DNA of 64,000 nt from contig NZ_QYRP01000002.1 in NCBI RefSeq assembly GCF_003600895.1, positions 1,984,001 through 2,048,000 on the forward strand, written 5' to 3'. Source of the stretch: Nocardioides cavernaquae (lineage in GTDB: Bacteria; Actinomycetota; Actinomycetes; Propionibacteriales; Nocardioidaceae). A program made the position numbers and the translations under genes. The notes beneath the pieces were generated by a model, which ran no database searches, was not told where the DNA came from, and worked only from the letters and a program-made list of their open reading frames with translations. Of this stretch, positions 34,327-44,688 are shown in pieces; the stretch's first letter is position 1, and each line of letters opens with the position of its first letter.

Positions 34327-35521
34327 TCCCGGTCTGGCCGCGTCTGGTCTGGCCACGGGCCTGCTCCAGTGCGACCACTTCGACGCCTGGCGTTGCCGGT
34401 CCTGCTCGCTCCTCCAGACGCCGTACGCCGCGCAGCTGGCCGGCAAGCAGGCTGCCGTCGAGGCGCTGCTCCCGCCGTTGCCCTGGCTGCCTCCTGTCGC
34501 CAGCACCCAGTCCGGGTTCCGCAACAAGGCCAAGATGGTCGTCGCCGGGGCCGTCGGCTCGCCGACGCTGGGGATCCTCGGTCCCTCGGGTGAGGGCGTC
34601 GACCTCCGCGACTGCGCACTCCACACCCCGGGCATCGTGGCCGCGCTCCCGGTGCTCGCCGGGTTCGTCACCCGCGCCGGCCTCACGCCGTACGACGTCG
34701 AGCAGCGTCGTGGCGAGCTCAAGCACCTGCTGGTGACCGAGTCCCCGGACGGCGGGCTCATGGTCCGGTTCGTGCTGCGTTCGCAGGAGCCGGTCGCGCG
34801 CATCCGCAAGCACCTGCCGTCGTTGCTCTCTGCGCTGGGGGAGGTGCGGGTGGTCAGCGTCAACCTCCAGCCCGAGCACAAGGCGATCCTCGAGGGGGAG
34901 CAGGAGATCCTGCTCGCCGGCGACCCGACCCTGACGATGGGGGTCAACGGGTTTGCGCTGCACCTGCGTCCGCAGGGGTTCTTCCAGACCAACACGGCCA
35001 TGGCGGCTGCCCTCTATGCGCAGGCGCAGGAGTGGATCGACGAGGTCGATCCCGATGCGGTGCTCGATCTCTACTGCGGGGTGGGTGGCTTCGCGCTGCA
35101 CGCTGCTGGACCACCCGCGCGCGCACGGCGCGTGCTCGGGGTCGAGATCAGCGCTGAGGCGATCGCGGGGGCTCGGCTGACGGCGGCAGAGGCCGGCCTC
35201 GACGTGCGCTTCGAGGCGGGCGACGCCGGCGACGCGGCATCCTGGCTCGCCTCCCTCGGCGCATCGGGTGCCGGTGTGGATGCGGGCAAGGCCCTCGTGG
35301 TCGTGAACCCGCCGCGTCGCGGGATCGGACCGGAGCTGGCCACCTGGCTCGAGTCCGCGCCGGTGGACCATGTCGTCTACTCGAGCTGCAACGCGACCAC
35401 GCTGGCGCGCGACCTGGCCGCGATGCCGTCGCTGCGGCCGGTGGCCGGGCGACTGCTCGACATGTTCCCGAACACGGACCACTACGAGGTCGTCCTGCGC
35501 CTGGAGAGGGCGCCTGGCTAG
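34316..35521 (+). CDS. rlmC: 23S rRNA (uracil-C5) methyltransferase, RlmC type
   Basis: A 401-residue RumA/RlmC/RlmD-family enzyme. The N-terminus holds an Fe-S cluster motif (CDHFDAWRCRSCSLLQ), followed by FRNKAKMVVAG. The methyltransferase half has the SAM motif DLYCGVGGFALHAAG (near 250), NPPRRGIGPELATWL and the catalytic Cys in YSSCNATTLARDL. It methylates a uridine in 23S rRNA by family; RlmC versus other uridine targets cannot be separated from sequence alone. GTG overlaps the HNH-repeat gene by 11 bases. Confidence 0.88.
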   Translation: MSSDPGLAASGLATGLLQCDHFDAWRCRSCSLLQTPYAAQLAGKQAAVEALLPPLPWLPPVASTQSGFRNKAKMVVAGAVGSPTLGILGPSGEGVDLRDCALHTPGIVAALPVLAGFVTRAGLTPYDVEQRRGELKHLLVTESPDGGLMVRFVLRSQEPVARIRKHLPSLLSALGEVRVVSVNLQPEHKAILEGEQEILLAGDPTLTMGVNGFALHLRPQGFFQTNTAMAAALYAQAQEWIDEVDPDAVLDLYCGVGGFALHAAGPPARARRVLGVEISAEAIAGARLTAAEAGLDVRFEAGDAGDAASWLASLGASGAGVDAGKALVVVNPPRRGIGPELATWLESAPVDHVVYSSCNATTLARDLAAMPSLRPVAGRLLDMFPNTDHYEVVLRLERAPG

Positions 35522-35612
35522 CTCGCCGGGCTGGGCGTGTGGCTACGTGGCGTTGCTCGCAATTGGGGACATTGATTCCCCGTGCGGCGCGAATGGCGGC
35601 ATGATGGACTCC

Positions 35613-36110
35613 ATGTCCAAGCCGTGGGGTTCTGCATGGAGGCTGCTCGCAGCCCTCCCGTTCGTGCTGCTCCTGGTGATCATCGGCATCAAGGTGACGA
35701 TGTCCCAGGGTGATCCTGCGTCGGGTCCGCAGAAGCCGGGCGAGCACACGATCTACGAGCTCGGTGACGAAGCGCCGTCGGCGACGGTCACTCTCCCCAA
35801 CGGCAAGGTCACCACGATCCCCACGTCGAAGATCAGCGAGCTGCCGACGGCCCTGCAGTCGCAGCTGATCAACGGCATCAGTTTCGCTCCGACGCCGACC
35901 CTGCAGGCACCCAAGCCGACGAAGACCGCCACCCCCAAGCCGGTGCAGACCAGCGCGGCCGGTGGCGGTTCGACCGGCGGCTCGACCGGCGGTGCCGGTG
36001 GTGGCGGTGGTGGCGGGTCCACGCCGACCCCGACCTCGCAGGCGCCTACCCCGTCCCAGTCGCCCACGCCGACGAAGACCCAGACCTGCATCCTGTTCAT
36101 CTGCGGCTGA
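35613..36110 (+). CDS. Membrane-anchored protein with Thr/Pro/Gly-rich tail
   Basis: A 165-residue protein: one N-terminal helix (LLAALPFVLLLVIIGIKVTMS), then a short domain (TIYELGDEAPSATVTLPNGKVTTIPTSKISELPTALQSQL) and a long disordered section of TP and GGST repeats ending in CILFICG, with two Cys. ATG at 35613 fits a CATGAT ending seven bases before it; ATGs at 35601/35604 are in frame. No family was recognised; the tail suggests it spans the cell wall. Confidence 0.65.
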   Translation: MSKPWGSAWRLLAALPFVLLLVIIGIKVTMSQGDPASGPQKPGEHTIYELGDEAPSATVTLPNGKVTTIPTSKISELPTALQSQLINGISFAPTPTLQAPKPTKTATPKPVQTSAAGGGSTGGSTGGAGGGGGGGSTPTPTSQAPTPSQSPTPTKTQTCILFICG

Positions 36111-36139
36111 CCCGAGCACCTCGCCCCGTGCACGACGCC

Positions 36140-36730
36140 ATGCGCCGGGGTCCCTCGTCGCTGATCGGTGCGCTGCTTGCCGGCGCGCTCCTGGTGACCG
36201 GATGCGGAGCCACGACCGACGTCGTCCCACCGCGTCAGTCAGCGGCACCCGCTTCGGTGGTGGCAACTCCGGCGACCGTTCGACCGCCCGCGATTCCCCG
36301 TGGTGCGCAACGGGTCGAGGTGGCGTGGGTCAGCGACGGTGACACGGTGGCCGTGCGGGCGCTGCGCCGCGGCGTACTCGCTGTCGGTGCGCTCGAGAGC
36401 GTCCGCCTGCTCGAGATCGACACCCCGGAGTCGAAGGACCCGGACCTGCCCGTCGAGTGCTTCGCGCTGCGGGCCACGCAGGCGACCGAGCGGCTGCTGC
36501 CGCGGGGGAGCGTGGCGTGGGTCGTCGCCGACCGCGAGTTGCGTGATCGCTACGACCGGGCGCTGCTCTACGTGTGGAATGCCGACGGCGTCTTCGTGAA
36601 CCTCCGTCTGGTACGCCGCGGCTACGCGCGCGCCGTGCTGTTCCGTCCCAACGACCGCTACATCGACCTTATGCGCTCGGCCGAGGCCGCCGCCCGAAGG
36701 GCCGGCAAGGGACTCTGGTCCGCCTGCTGA
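36140..36730 (+). CDS. Thermonuclease (SNase-like) lipoprotein
   Basis: A 196-residue lipoprotein. The signal peptide ends in a lipobox LLVTGC (Cys near 22), then a Pro/Ala/Ser linker, then a staphylococcal-nuclease fold: VEVAWVSDGDTVAVRAL, VRLLEIDTPES (metal and Arg sites), FALRATQATERLL, RDRYDRALLYVW and RLVRRGYARAV. Catalytic-type Asp, Arg and Glu positions look kept (DGDT, RLLEIDTPE, DRYDRALLY). It would degrade nucleic acid at the outer face. A GTG at 36128 is an alternative start. Three family A units follow the stop. Confidence 0.85.
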   Translation: MRRGPSSLIGALLAGALLVTGCGATTDVVPPRQSAAPASVVATPATVRPPAIPRGAQRVEVAWVSDGDTVAVRALRRGVLAVGALESVRLLEIDTPESKDPDLPVECFALRATQATERLLPRGSVAWVVADRELRDRYDRALLYVWNADGVFVNLRLVRRGYARAVLFRPNDRYIDLMRSAEAAARRAGKGLWSAC

Positions 36731-36733
36731 CCG

Positions 36734-36799
36734 TCGACACGGCGCAAGGTTGGTGTCGACACGGCGCAAGGTTGGCGTCGACACGGCGCAAGGTTGCAC
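36734..36799 (+). repeat. 22-bp repeat array, family A (A3)
   Basis: Three plus-oriented units in exact 22-base steps (36734, 36756, 36778), core TCGACACGGCGCAAGGTTG, four bases after the stop of the thermonuclease gene. They run in that gene's sense direction and end right at the groES promoter (the CIRCE starts at 36802). Confidence 0.95.
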
Positions 36800-36801
36800 T
36801 T

Positions 36802-36828
36802 CTGGCACTCACTTGAGGTGAGTGCTAA
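36802..36828 (+). promoter_or_regulatory. CIRCE element and groES promoter
   Basis: CTGGCACTC-N9-GAGTGCTAA is the HrcA-binding CIRCE with two mismatches in the left arm. A -35-like TGGCAC (36803-36808) and -10-like TAACGT (36826-36831), 17 bases apart, overlap the element, so HrcA would block the polymerase until heat shock. Confidence 0.9.
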
Positions 36829-36836
36829 CGTCTGCT

Positions 36837-36863
36837 CTGGCACTCTCCCCGTGAGTGTGCCAG
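36837..36863 (+). promoter_or_regulatory. Leader hairpin, degenerate second CIRCE
   Basis: CTGGCAC and GTGCCAG (7-bp arms, 13-base loop) would lie at the 5' end of the groES transcript. The loop ends hold CTC and GAG, so it looks like a degenerate CIRCE (GGCACTC ... GAGTG) and may act both as operator and as RNA hairpin. Confidence 0.55.
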
Positions 36864-36971
36864 CGCTTGCGACGCGGTGCGACCCCCGCGACGGCGTACT
36901 GATCGCAGGCGAAGACTTCCGTGAGGACGACCGTCCTCCGAACCCGCCAACGTGGAAAGTGGAGGTTGATC

Positions 36972-37265
36972 GTGTCGATCAACATCAAGCCCCTCGAGGA
37001 CCGCATCATCATCAAGCAGGTCGAGGCCGAGCAGACCACGGCCTCCGGCCTGGTCATCCCCGACACCGCCAAGGAGAAGCCCCAGGAGGGCGAGGTCCTG
37101 GCTGTCGGCCCGGGTCGCATCGACGACAACGGCAACCGCGTCCCCCTCGACGTCGCTGTCGGTGACAAGGTCATCTACAGCAAGTACGGCGGCACCGAGG
37201 TCAAGTACGCCGGTGGCGACTACCTCATCCTGTCGGCGCGCGACGTGCTCGCCGTCATCGGCTGA
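36972..37265 (+). CDS. groES: Co-chaperonin GroES
   Basis: A 97-residue co-chaperonin: [30 protein letters not shown] (with the mobile loop [17 protein letters not shown]), [34 protein letters not shown]. It caps GroEL during protein folding. The GTG at 36972 follows GGAGGTTGATC. First gene of the groES-groEL operon under CIRCE; the leader is about 135 bases. Confidence 0.98.
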   Translation: MSINIKPLEDRIIIKQVEAEQTTASGLVIPDTAKEKPQEGEVLAVGPGRIDDNGNRVPLDVAVGDKVIYSKYGGTEVKYAGGDYLILSARDVLAVIG

Positions 37266-37284
37266 TCGTCCGTTCTGCTTCGTG

Positions 37285-37320
37285 ATGCCGGGCCCGCACC
37301 TGCGTGTGCGGGCTCGGCAT
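37285..37320 (+). terminator. Hairpin between groES and groEL (partial terminator)
   Basis: 15-bp arms (37285-37299 and 37306-37320) with one G-U-type mismatch, loop CTGCGT, followed by TGCGCTTTTCCTTGTTC. It could reduce read-through into groEL or protect the processed groES end. Confidence 0.65.
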
Positions 37321-37355
37321 TGCGCTTTTCCTTGTTCTTCACTGAATAGCCCTGA

Positions 37356-38996
<1,641 letters not shown>

Positions 38997-39011
38997 TCCA
39001 CTCGTGACTCG

Positions 39012-39242
39012 TTGACACGGCGCTAGGTTCACGTCGACACGGCGCGACCTCAGCGTCGACACGGCGCTGGATTCACCGCTGACCCGGCGCAACCTTCGTG
39101 GTTGCGCCGGGTTTGCGTATTTCCGGCACGAAGCGCCGTCTCGACCTCGAAGTCGCGACGTCTCGACGTCGAGGTCGAGACGTGTCGACGTCGAGGTTGC
39201 GACGTGTCGACGTCGAGGTTGCGACGTGTCGACGTGGGTCAG
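39012..39242. repeat. 22-bp repeat array, family A (A4), between convergent genes
   Basis: Plus units at 39012, 39034, 39056 and about 39080 (groEL sense), then five minus units at 39133, 39155, 39177, 39199, 39221 in exact 22-base steps (TetR sense). The minus units are diverged: GACGTGTCGACGTCGAGG. Between them ACCCGGCGCAACC (39082-39094) and its complement (39100-39112) form a 13-bp hairpin with loop TTCGT. The last unit includes the TetR stop codon. Confidence 0.93.
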
Positions 39243-39862
39243 CCGCCGGTGGCGCTGGTGCTCGCCGCTGCGATCAGCCGGAGGCACCGGTGCGTCATCT
39301 GCTCCGGGGTCTCACCGGGGTGGTCGACCCACCAGCTCACCAGCGTGCGGAACACGCTCTCCCAGACCGCGAGCATGAGGTCCACGTCGACCGGATCGGT
39401 GTCGCCGCTGCCGACCATCAGCTCGGTGACGGCCTCGCGGGCGAAGGCGAGGACCCGGCGCTCGTCGGTCTCGATCTCCTGACGCATCGCGGAGTCCGGC
39501 GCGGTGGGGTCCTGGACCACCTGCCACAGCCACGGTTCATCAGCCAGTCTGCGGAACATCCCGTCGAGGGTGATCACGGCGCGCGCGAGGCCGGTTGTCT
39601 CGGTGTGGGCGGTCCGCTCGATCTCGGCGGTCAGCTCCGCACTCGCGTGCCGGACGCACGCAACGTGCAGGCCGTCCTTCGAGCCGAAGTAGTTGTAGAT
39701 CAGGGGCTTGGAGATGCCGGCCGCCTCGGCGACGTCGGCGACCGAGGTCGCGGCGTACCCGCGCTCGCCGAAGGCGCGGCAGGCTGCGGCGAGGATCTGG
39801 GCCTCGCGCTCGGGGCGTGCGACGCCCTTGGTGCCGGCGTTGGGTCGCTTCGAGGAGGTCAC
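39239..39862 (-). CDS. TetR-family regulator
   Basis: A 207-residue repressor: helix-turn-helix in ILAAACRAFGERGYAATSVADVAEAAGISKPLIYNYFGSKDGL, then a ligand-binding helical domain with TLDGMFRRLADEPWLWQVV and WWVDHPGETPEQM. It is divergent from the sterol desaturase gene and probably controls it. GTG at 39862 lies eight bases after TAGAGT. Its stop codon lies inside a family A repeat unit. Confidence 0.88.
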   Translation of the reverse strand: MTSSKRPNAGTKGVARPEREAQILAAACRAFGERGYAATSVADVAEAAGISKPLIYNYFGSKDGLHVACVRHASAELTAEIERTAHTETTGLARAVITLDGMFRRLADEPWLWQVVQDPTAPDSAMRQEIETDERRVLAFAREAVTELMVGSGDTDPVDVDLMLAVWESVFRTLVSWWVDHPGETPEQMTHRCLRLIAAASTSATGG

Positions 39863-39883
39863 GGGAATGCACTCTAGCGAGGG

Positions 39884-39918
39884 ATATGAACCTGAGGTAA
39901 CTTACTCATAAGTCATAT
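39884..39918. promoter_or_regulatory. Candidate operator between tetR and sterol desaturase genes
   Basis: An outer inverted repeat ATATGA (39884-39889) / TCATAT (39913-39918) brackets an inner near-palindrome TGAGGTAACTTACTCA (39893-39908) centred between the divergent starts. Likely the TetR operator. Confidence 0.6.
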
Positions 39919-39933
39919 ACCCGGAGGAGCACG

Positions 39934-40887
39934 ATGTACGACCTCGCCCCACTGCTCGACCCGGCGAAGAACCCGATCACCTACGCGATCCCGTTCTTCC
40001 TGCTGTCACTGATCCTCGAAGCCATCGCGCTGACCCGCCCCGAGGAGGGGATCGCGGCGGGGGAGCGACCGCGCACCGGCTACATGATGCGCGACTTCTG
40101 GACCTCGATCTCGATGGGCCTGGGCTCGCTGGTGTGGCTGACGGTCTTCAAGATCGCGACGTTCTTCGTCTACCAGTGGGTCTTCCTGAACGTTGCGCCG
40201 TTCCACCTCGACACGAGCGCGTGGTGGTACTGGCCGGCCGTCCTGATCGCGCTCGACCTTGCCTTCTACTGCACGCACCGCTTCGTGCACCGCGCCAACA
40301 TCGGCTGGGCGGCCCACCAGTCGCACCACTCCAGCGTCTACATGAACTTCGGCACCGCGCTGCGTCAGAAGTGGAACCCGTGGTTCGACTTCGTCTTCTT
40401 CCTGCCGATCCCGCTGCTCGGCTTCGCGCCCTGGACGGCGTACGCCGCGTTCTCGATCAGCCTGATCTACCAGTTCTGCACGCACACCGAGCTCATCGAC
40501 AAGCTGCCGCGGCCCATCGAGCTCGTCTTCAACACGCCCTCGCACCACCGCGTGCACCACGGCTCCGACCCGGAGTACCTCGACAAGAACTACGCCGGCA
40601 TGTTGATCATCTGGGACCGCATGTTCGGCACGTTCCAGGCGGAGATCCGCCGCCCGACGTACGGCCTGACCGTGCCGGTCGAGACCTACAACCCGATCAA
40701 GCTCGAGTACGGCGCGTTCGCGCGCATCGCGGGCCAGGTGCGGCACGCGCGCACCTGGCGCGAGCGGTGGGGCTATGTCTTCGGCCCACCCGGCTGGACG
40801 CCGGAGGTCAGTCCCGGCCGCGGGGCAACGACGCCCGCATCTGTCGACACCGAAGTCGCGCCGTGGCGACGTGGCTTTGAGCGTTGA
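39934..40887 (+). CDS. Sterol desaturase / fatty acid hydroxylase family protein
   Basis: A 317-residue membrane di-iron enzyme. About four membrane helices are broken by three His clusters: HRFVH (HxxxH), HQSHHSS (HxxHH) and HHRVHHG (HxxHH), the eight-His pattern that binds two iron atoms. By family it hydroxylates or desaturates a lipid. ATG follows CGGAGGAG. The last 15 residues (ASVDTEVAPWRRGF) are encoded by a decayed family A repeat, so the C-terminus was probably extended by the repeat. Confidence 0.93.
   Translation: MYDLAPLLDPAKNPITYAIPFFLLSLILEAIALTRPEEGIAAGERPRTGYMMRDFWTSISMGLGSLVWLTVFKIATFFVYQWVFLNVAPFHLDTSAWWYWPAVLIALDLAFYCTHRFVHRANIGWAAHQSHHSSVYMNFGTALRQKWNPWFDFVFFLPIPLLGFAPWTAYAAFSISLIYQFCTHTELIDKLPRPIELVFNTPSHHRVHHGSDPEYLDKNYAGMLIIWDRMFGTFQAEIRRPTYGLTVPVETYNPIKLEYGAFARIAGQVRHARTWRERWGYVFGPPGWTPEVSPGRGATTPASVDTEVAPWRRGFER
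40844..40874 (+). repeat. Decayed family A repeat inside the end of the desaturase gene
   Basis: TCGACACCGAAGTCGCGCCG followed by TGGCGACGTGG keeps the family A halves (TCGACAC and GCGCCGTG), but lies before the stop codon and encodes the last residues of the protein. Confidence 0.6.
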
Positions 40888-40973
40888 CCTGGGTGAAACA
40901 CGACTGAACCCATCGGGAAATGTTGGCTTGTCACAGTGTTCCCAGGTCACAAGCCATCTCGAGGGAGCACGTC

Positions 40974-41879
40974 ATGCTGTGGAGAGTTCGCACCACCCTT
41001 CCCGATCGCCCGGGAGCACTCGCTGTTCTTGCGCAGAACTGTGGTGCGTCAGGTGTGAACATCCTCGGCCTGCAGATCTTCCCCGGAGTGGAGTCCGTGA
41101 CTGACGAGCTCGTCCTGCGCACGCCGTCAGGATGGGGCCTCGCGGAGATCGCGGAGCTGATCGAGGGTTCCGGTGGTGAGAACGTCTCGGGTGCCCAGTG
41201 CACCGAGCACGCGCTCGTCGACCAGCCGGCACGCTACGTGCAGGCAGCACGAAACATCCTCGCCCAGCCCGCGTCCTTCCCTGAGGTTGTCGCAAGGCTG
41301 TTCGATGCGGAGTCGGACCCGGTGGCGGGTGGTCTCGCTGCCGTCCAGGACGTCATGGAGATGACAGTCGGTGACGTCCACGTCCAGGTCCGGCGCACCG
41401 CACCGTTCACAGCCACCGAGCACGCCCGTGGTGCGGCCATGGCCGACCTCGTGAGCGACGTGCTCGCCCGGGTCAAGGCAGCGGCCCCGTTCCAGGTGCC
41501 GTCACCCGGCCGCCGGCTCGGCGCCGGGGCATCGCCGGACTACCTCGTGGACGGCGACGCGGTCGTCGCTGTCGTCGAAGGCACGACGGTCGGCCTCGCA
41601 CGCCTGCGCGCCGAGACCGTCGAGCCCGGACTGCGCCAGGTCGACCTCAGCGTCGACCCGGCCTGGCAGCGCCGTGGCATCGGCACCCGGCTGCTGACCG
41701 ACGTCGCGCGGCTCGCCGCGAGCCAGAGCTCGGGCGAGATCGTGCTGACCACGCGCGCTGACAACCAGGCGGTGCTGCCCATGGTGCTGGCCGCCGGTCT
41801 GCGTGGACGGATCCGCATGGCGGCGGACGAGCTCACGGTCCGGATCCCCGTGCGTGACCTGAAGCCGCTCAGCGTCTGA
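40974..41879 (+). CDS. ACT-domain - GNAT acetyltransferase fusion
   Basis: A 301-residue protein. Residues 1-75 are an ACT domain (LWRVRTTLPDRPGALAVLAQNCGASGVNILGLQIFP); residues about 75-185 are helical; the C-terminus is a GNAT acetyltransferase (VGLARLRAETVEPGLRQVDLSVDPAWQRRGIGTRLLTDVARLA, with the R-R-x-G-I-G acetyl-CoA loop). It could be an amino-acid-sensing acetyltransferase. ATG has GAGGGAG. It lies 78 bases before guaB, in the same direction. Target unknown. Confidence 0.85.
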   Translation: MLWRVRTTLPDRPGALAVLAQNCGASGVNILGLQIFPGVESVTDELVLRTPSGWGLAEIAELIEGSGGENVSGAQCTEHALVDQPARYVQAARNILAQPASFPEVVARLFDAESDPVAGGLAAVQDVMEMTVGDVHVQVRRTAPFTATEHARGAAMADLVSDVLARVKAAAPFQVPSPGRRLGAGASPDYLVDGDAVVAVVEGTTVGLARLRAETVEPGLRQVDLSVDPAWQRRGIGTRLLTDVARLAASQSSGEIVLTTRADNQAVLPMVLAAGLRGRIRMAADELTVRIPVRDLKPLSV

Positions 41880-41945
41880 TCCTGCAAGTGCCGGGCGCGT
41901 GTCCATGTGACCCGATCCACGTTCGGAGCGCTGGGATCGCGCCCC

Positions 41946-43460
<1,515 letters not shown>

Positions 43461-43473
43461 GGCACGCGTCGCG

Positions 43474-43512
43474 CGACGCCCCTGCTGCCCGCGACGGGCA
43501 CCAGGGGCGTCG
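43474..43512 (+). terminator. Terminator after guaB
   Basis: CGACGCCCCTG (43474-43484) and its complement (43502-43512) enclose a second stem TGCCCG/CGGGCA. The result is a long GC-rich hairpin 14 bases after the guaB stop. Confidence 0.85.
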
Positions 43513-43535
43513 TCGTTTCCCGGTAGGCTTCGCCC

Positions 43536-44642
43536 GTGACTGAGATCGAGATCGGCAAGGCGAAGCGGGCCCGGCGGGCGTACTCCTTCGATGACATCGC
43601 GATCGTGCCCTCGCGGCGCACGCGCGATCCGGAGGAAGTCAGCGTCGCCTGGCAGATCGACGCCTACCGCTTCGACATCCCCGTTGTCGCCGCGCCGATG
43701 GACTCGGTGATGTCCCCGGCCACCGCCATCGCGTTCGGCAAGCTCGGCGGTCTCGGCGTGCTGAACCTCGAGGGCCTCTGGACGCGGTACGACGACCCGA
43801 CGCCGCTGCTCGAGGAGGTCGCCGGTCTTCGTGGCCTCCAGGCGACCCGGCGCATGCAGGAGATCTACGCCGAGCCGATCCAGCCCGAGCTGATCACCGC
43901 CCGTCTGCGCGAGATGCGCGCAGCCGGCGTGACCGTCGCGGGCAGCCTGAGCCCGCAGCGGACCAAGGAGTTCGCCAAGTGCGTCGTCGACGCGGGCGTC
44001 GACATGTTCGTCATCCGCGGCACCACGGTGTCGGCGGAGCACGTCAGCAGCCAGGCGGAGCCGCTGAACCTCAAGGAGTTCATCTACGAGCTCGACGTCC
44101 CGGTCATCGTGGGCGGCTGCGCGACGTACACCGCTGCGCTGCACCTGATGCGCACCGGTGCCGCCGGAGTGCTCGTCGGCTTCGGTGGCGGTGCTGCGCA
44201 CACCACCCGCACCGTTCTCGGTGTCGCGGTGCCGATGGCCTCCGCGGTTGCCGACGTCGCCGCGGCTCGTCGCGACTACCTTGACGAGTCCGGTGGCCGC
44301 TACGTCCACGTCATCGCCGACGGCTCGATCGGCCGCTCGGGTGACATCGCGAAGGCGATCGCCTGCGGCGCCGACGCGGTCATGGTCGGCTCTCCGTTCG
44401 CGCGGGCCTCGGACGCGCCGGGTGGCGGCTTCCACTGGGGCACCGAGGCGCACCACGCGGAGCTGCCGCGTGGCGAGCGCGTCGAGTTCGGCACGGTCGG
44501 CACGATCGAGGAGATCCTGCTCGGCCCGTCCCGCGTCGCCGACGGCACGATGAACCTGATCGGCGCCCTCAAGCGCTCGATGGCGACCACGGGCTACACC
44601 GACGTCAAGGAATTCCAGCGGGTCGAGATCGTCGTCGAGTAA
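43536..44642 (+). CDS. guaB3: GuaB3 family IMP dehydrogenase-related protein
   Basis: A 368-residue IMPDH/GMPR-like protein without CBS domains: AYSFDDIAIVPSRRTRDPEEVS, APMDSVMSPATAIAFGKLGGLGVLN, and VGFGGGAAHTTRTVLGVAVPMASAVADVAA in place of the usual catalytic Cys loop (the Cys in GxGSxC is absent), so it is not a normal dehydrogenase. GuaB3 is conserved beside guaB in actinobacteria; it has been described as a GMP reductase-like enzyme in some. GTG lies six bases after TAGGCT. Confidence 0.9.
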   Translation: MTEIEIGKAKRARRAYSFDDIAIVPSRRTRDPEEVSVAWQIDAYRFDIPVVAAPMDSVMSPATAIAFGKLGGLGVLNLEGLWTRYDDPTPLLEEVAGLRGLQATRRMQEIYAEPIQPELITARLREMRAAGVTVAGSLSPQRTKEFAKCVVDAGVDMFVIRGTTVSAEHVSSQAEPLNLKEFIYELDVPVIVGGCATYTAALHLMRTGAAGVLVGFGGGAAHTTRTVLGVAVPMASAVADVAAARRDYLDESGGRYVHVIADGSIGRSGDIAKAIACGADAVMVGSPFARASDAPGGGFHWGTEAHHAELPRGERVEFGTVGTIEEILLGPSRVADGTMNLIGALKRSMATTGYTDVKEFQRVEIVVE

Positions 44643-44652
44643 TCGCTCAATG

Positions 44653-44682
44653 TGCCCAATCTCTTGCCAGGTTGGGCATAGT
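44653..44682 (+). promoter_or_regulatory. glpD promoter with overlapping inverted repeat
   Basis: TGCCCAA (44653-44659) and TTGGGCA (44672-44678) are an inverted repeat overlapping CATAGT (44677-44682), a -10-like hexamer ending six bases before the ATG at 44689. A repressor bound here would block glpD. Confidence 0.5.
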
Positions 44683-44688
44683 GGGCGC

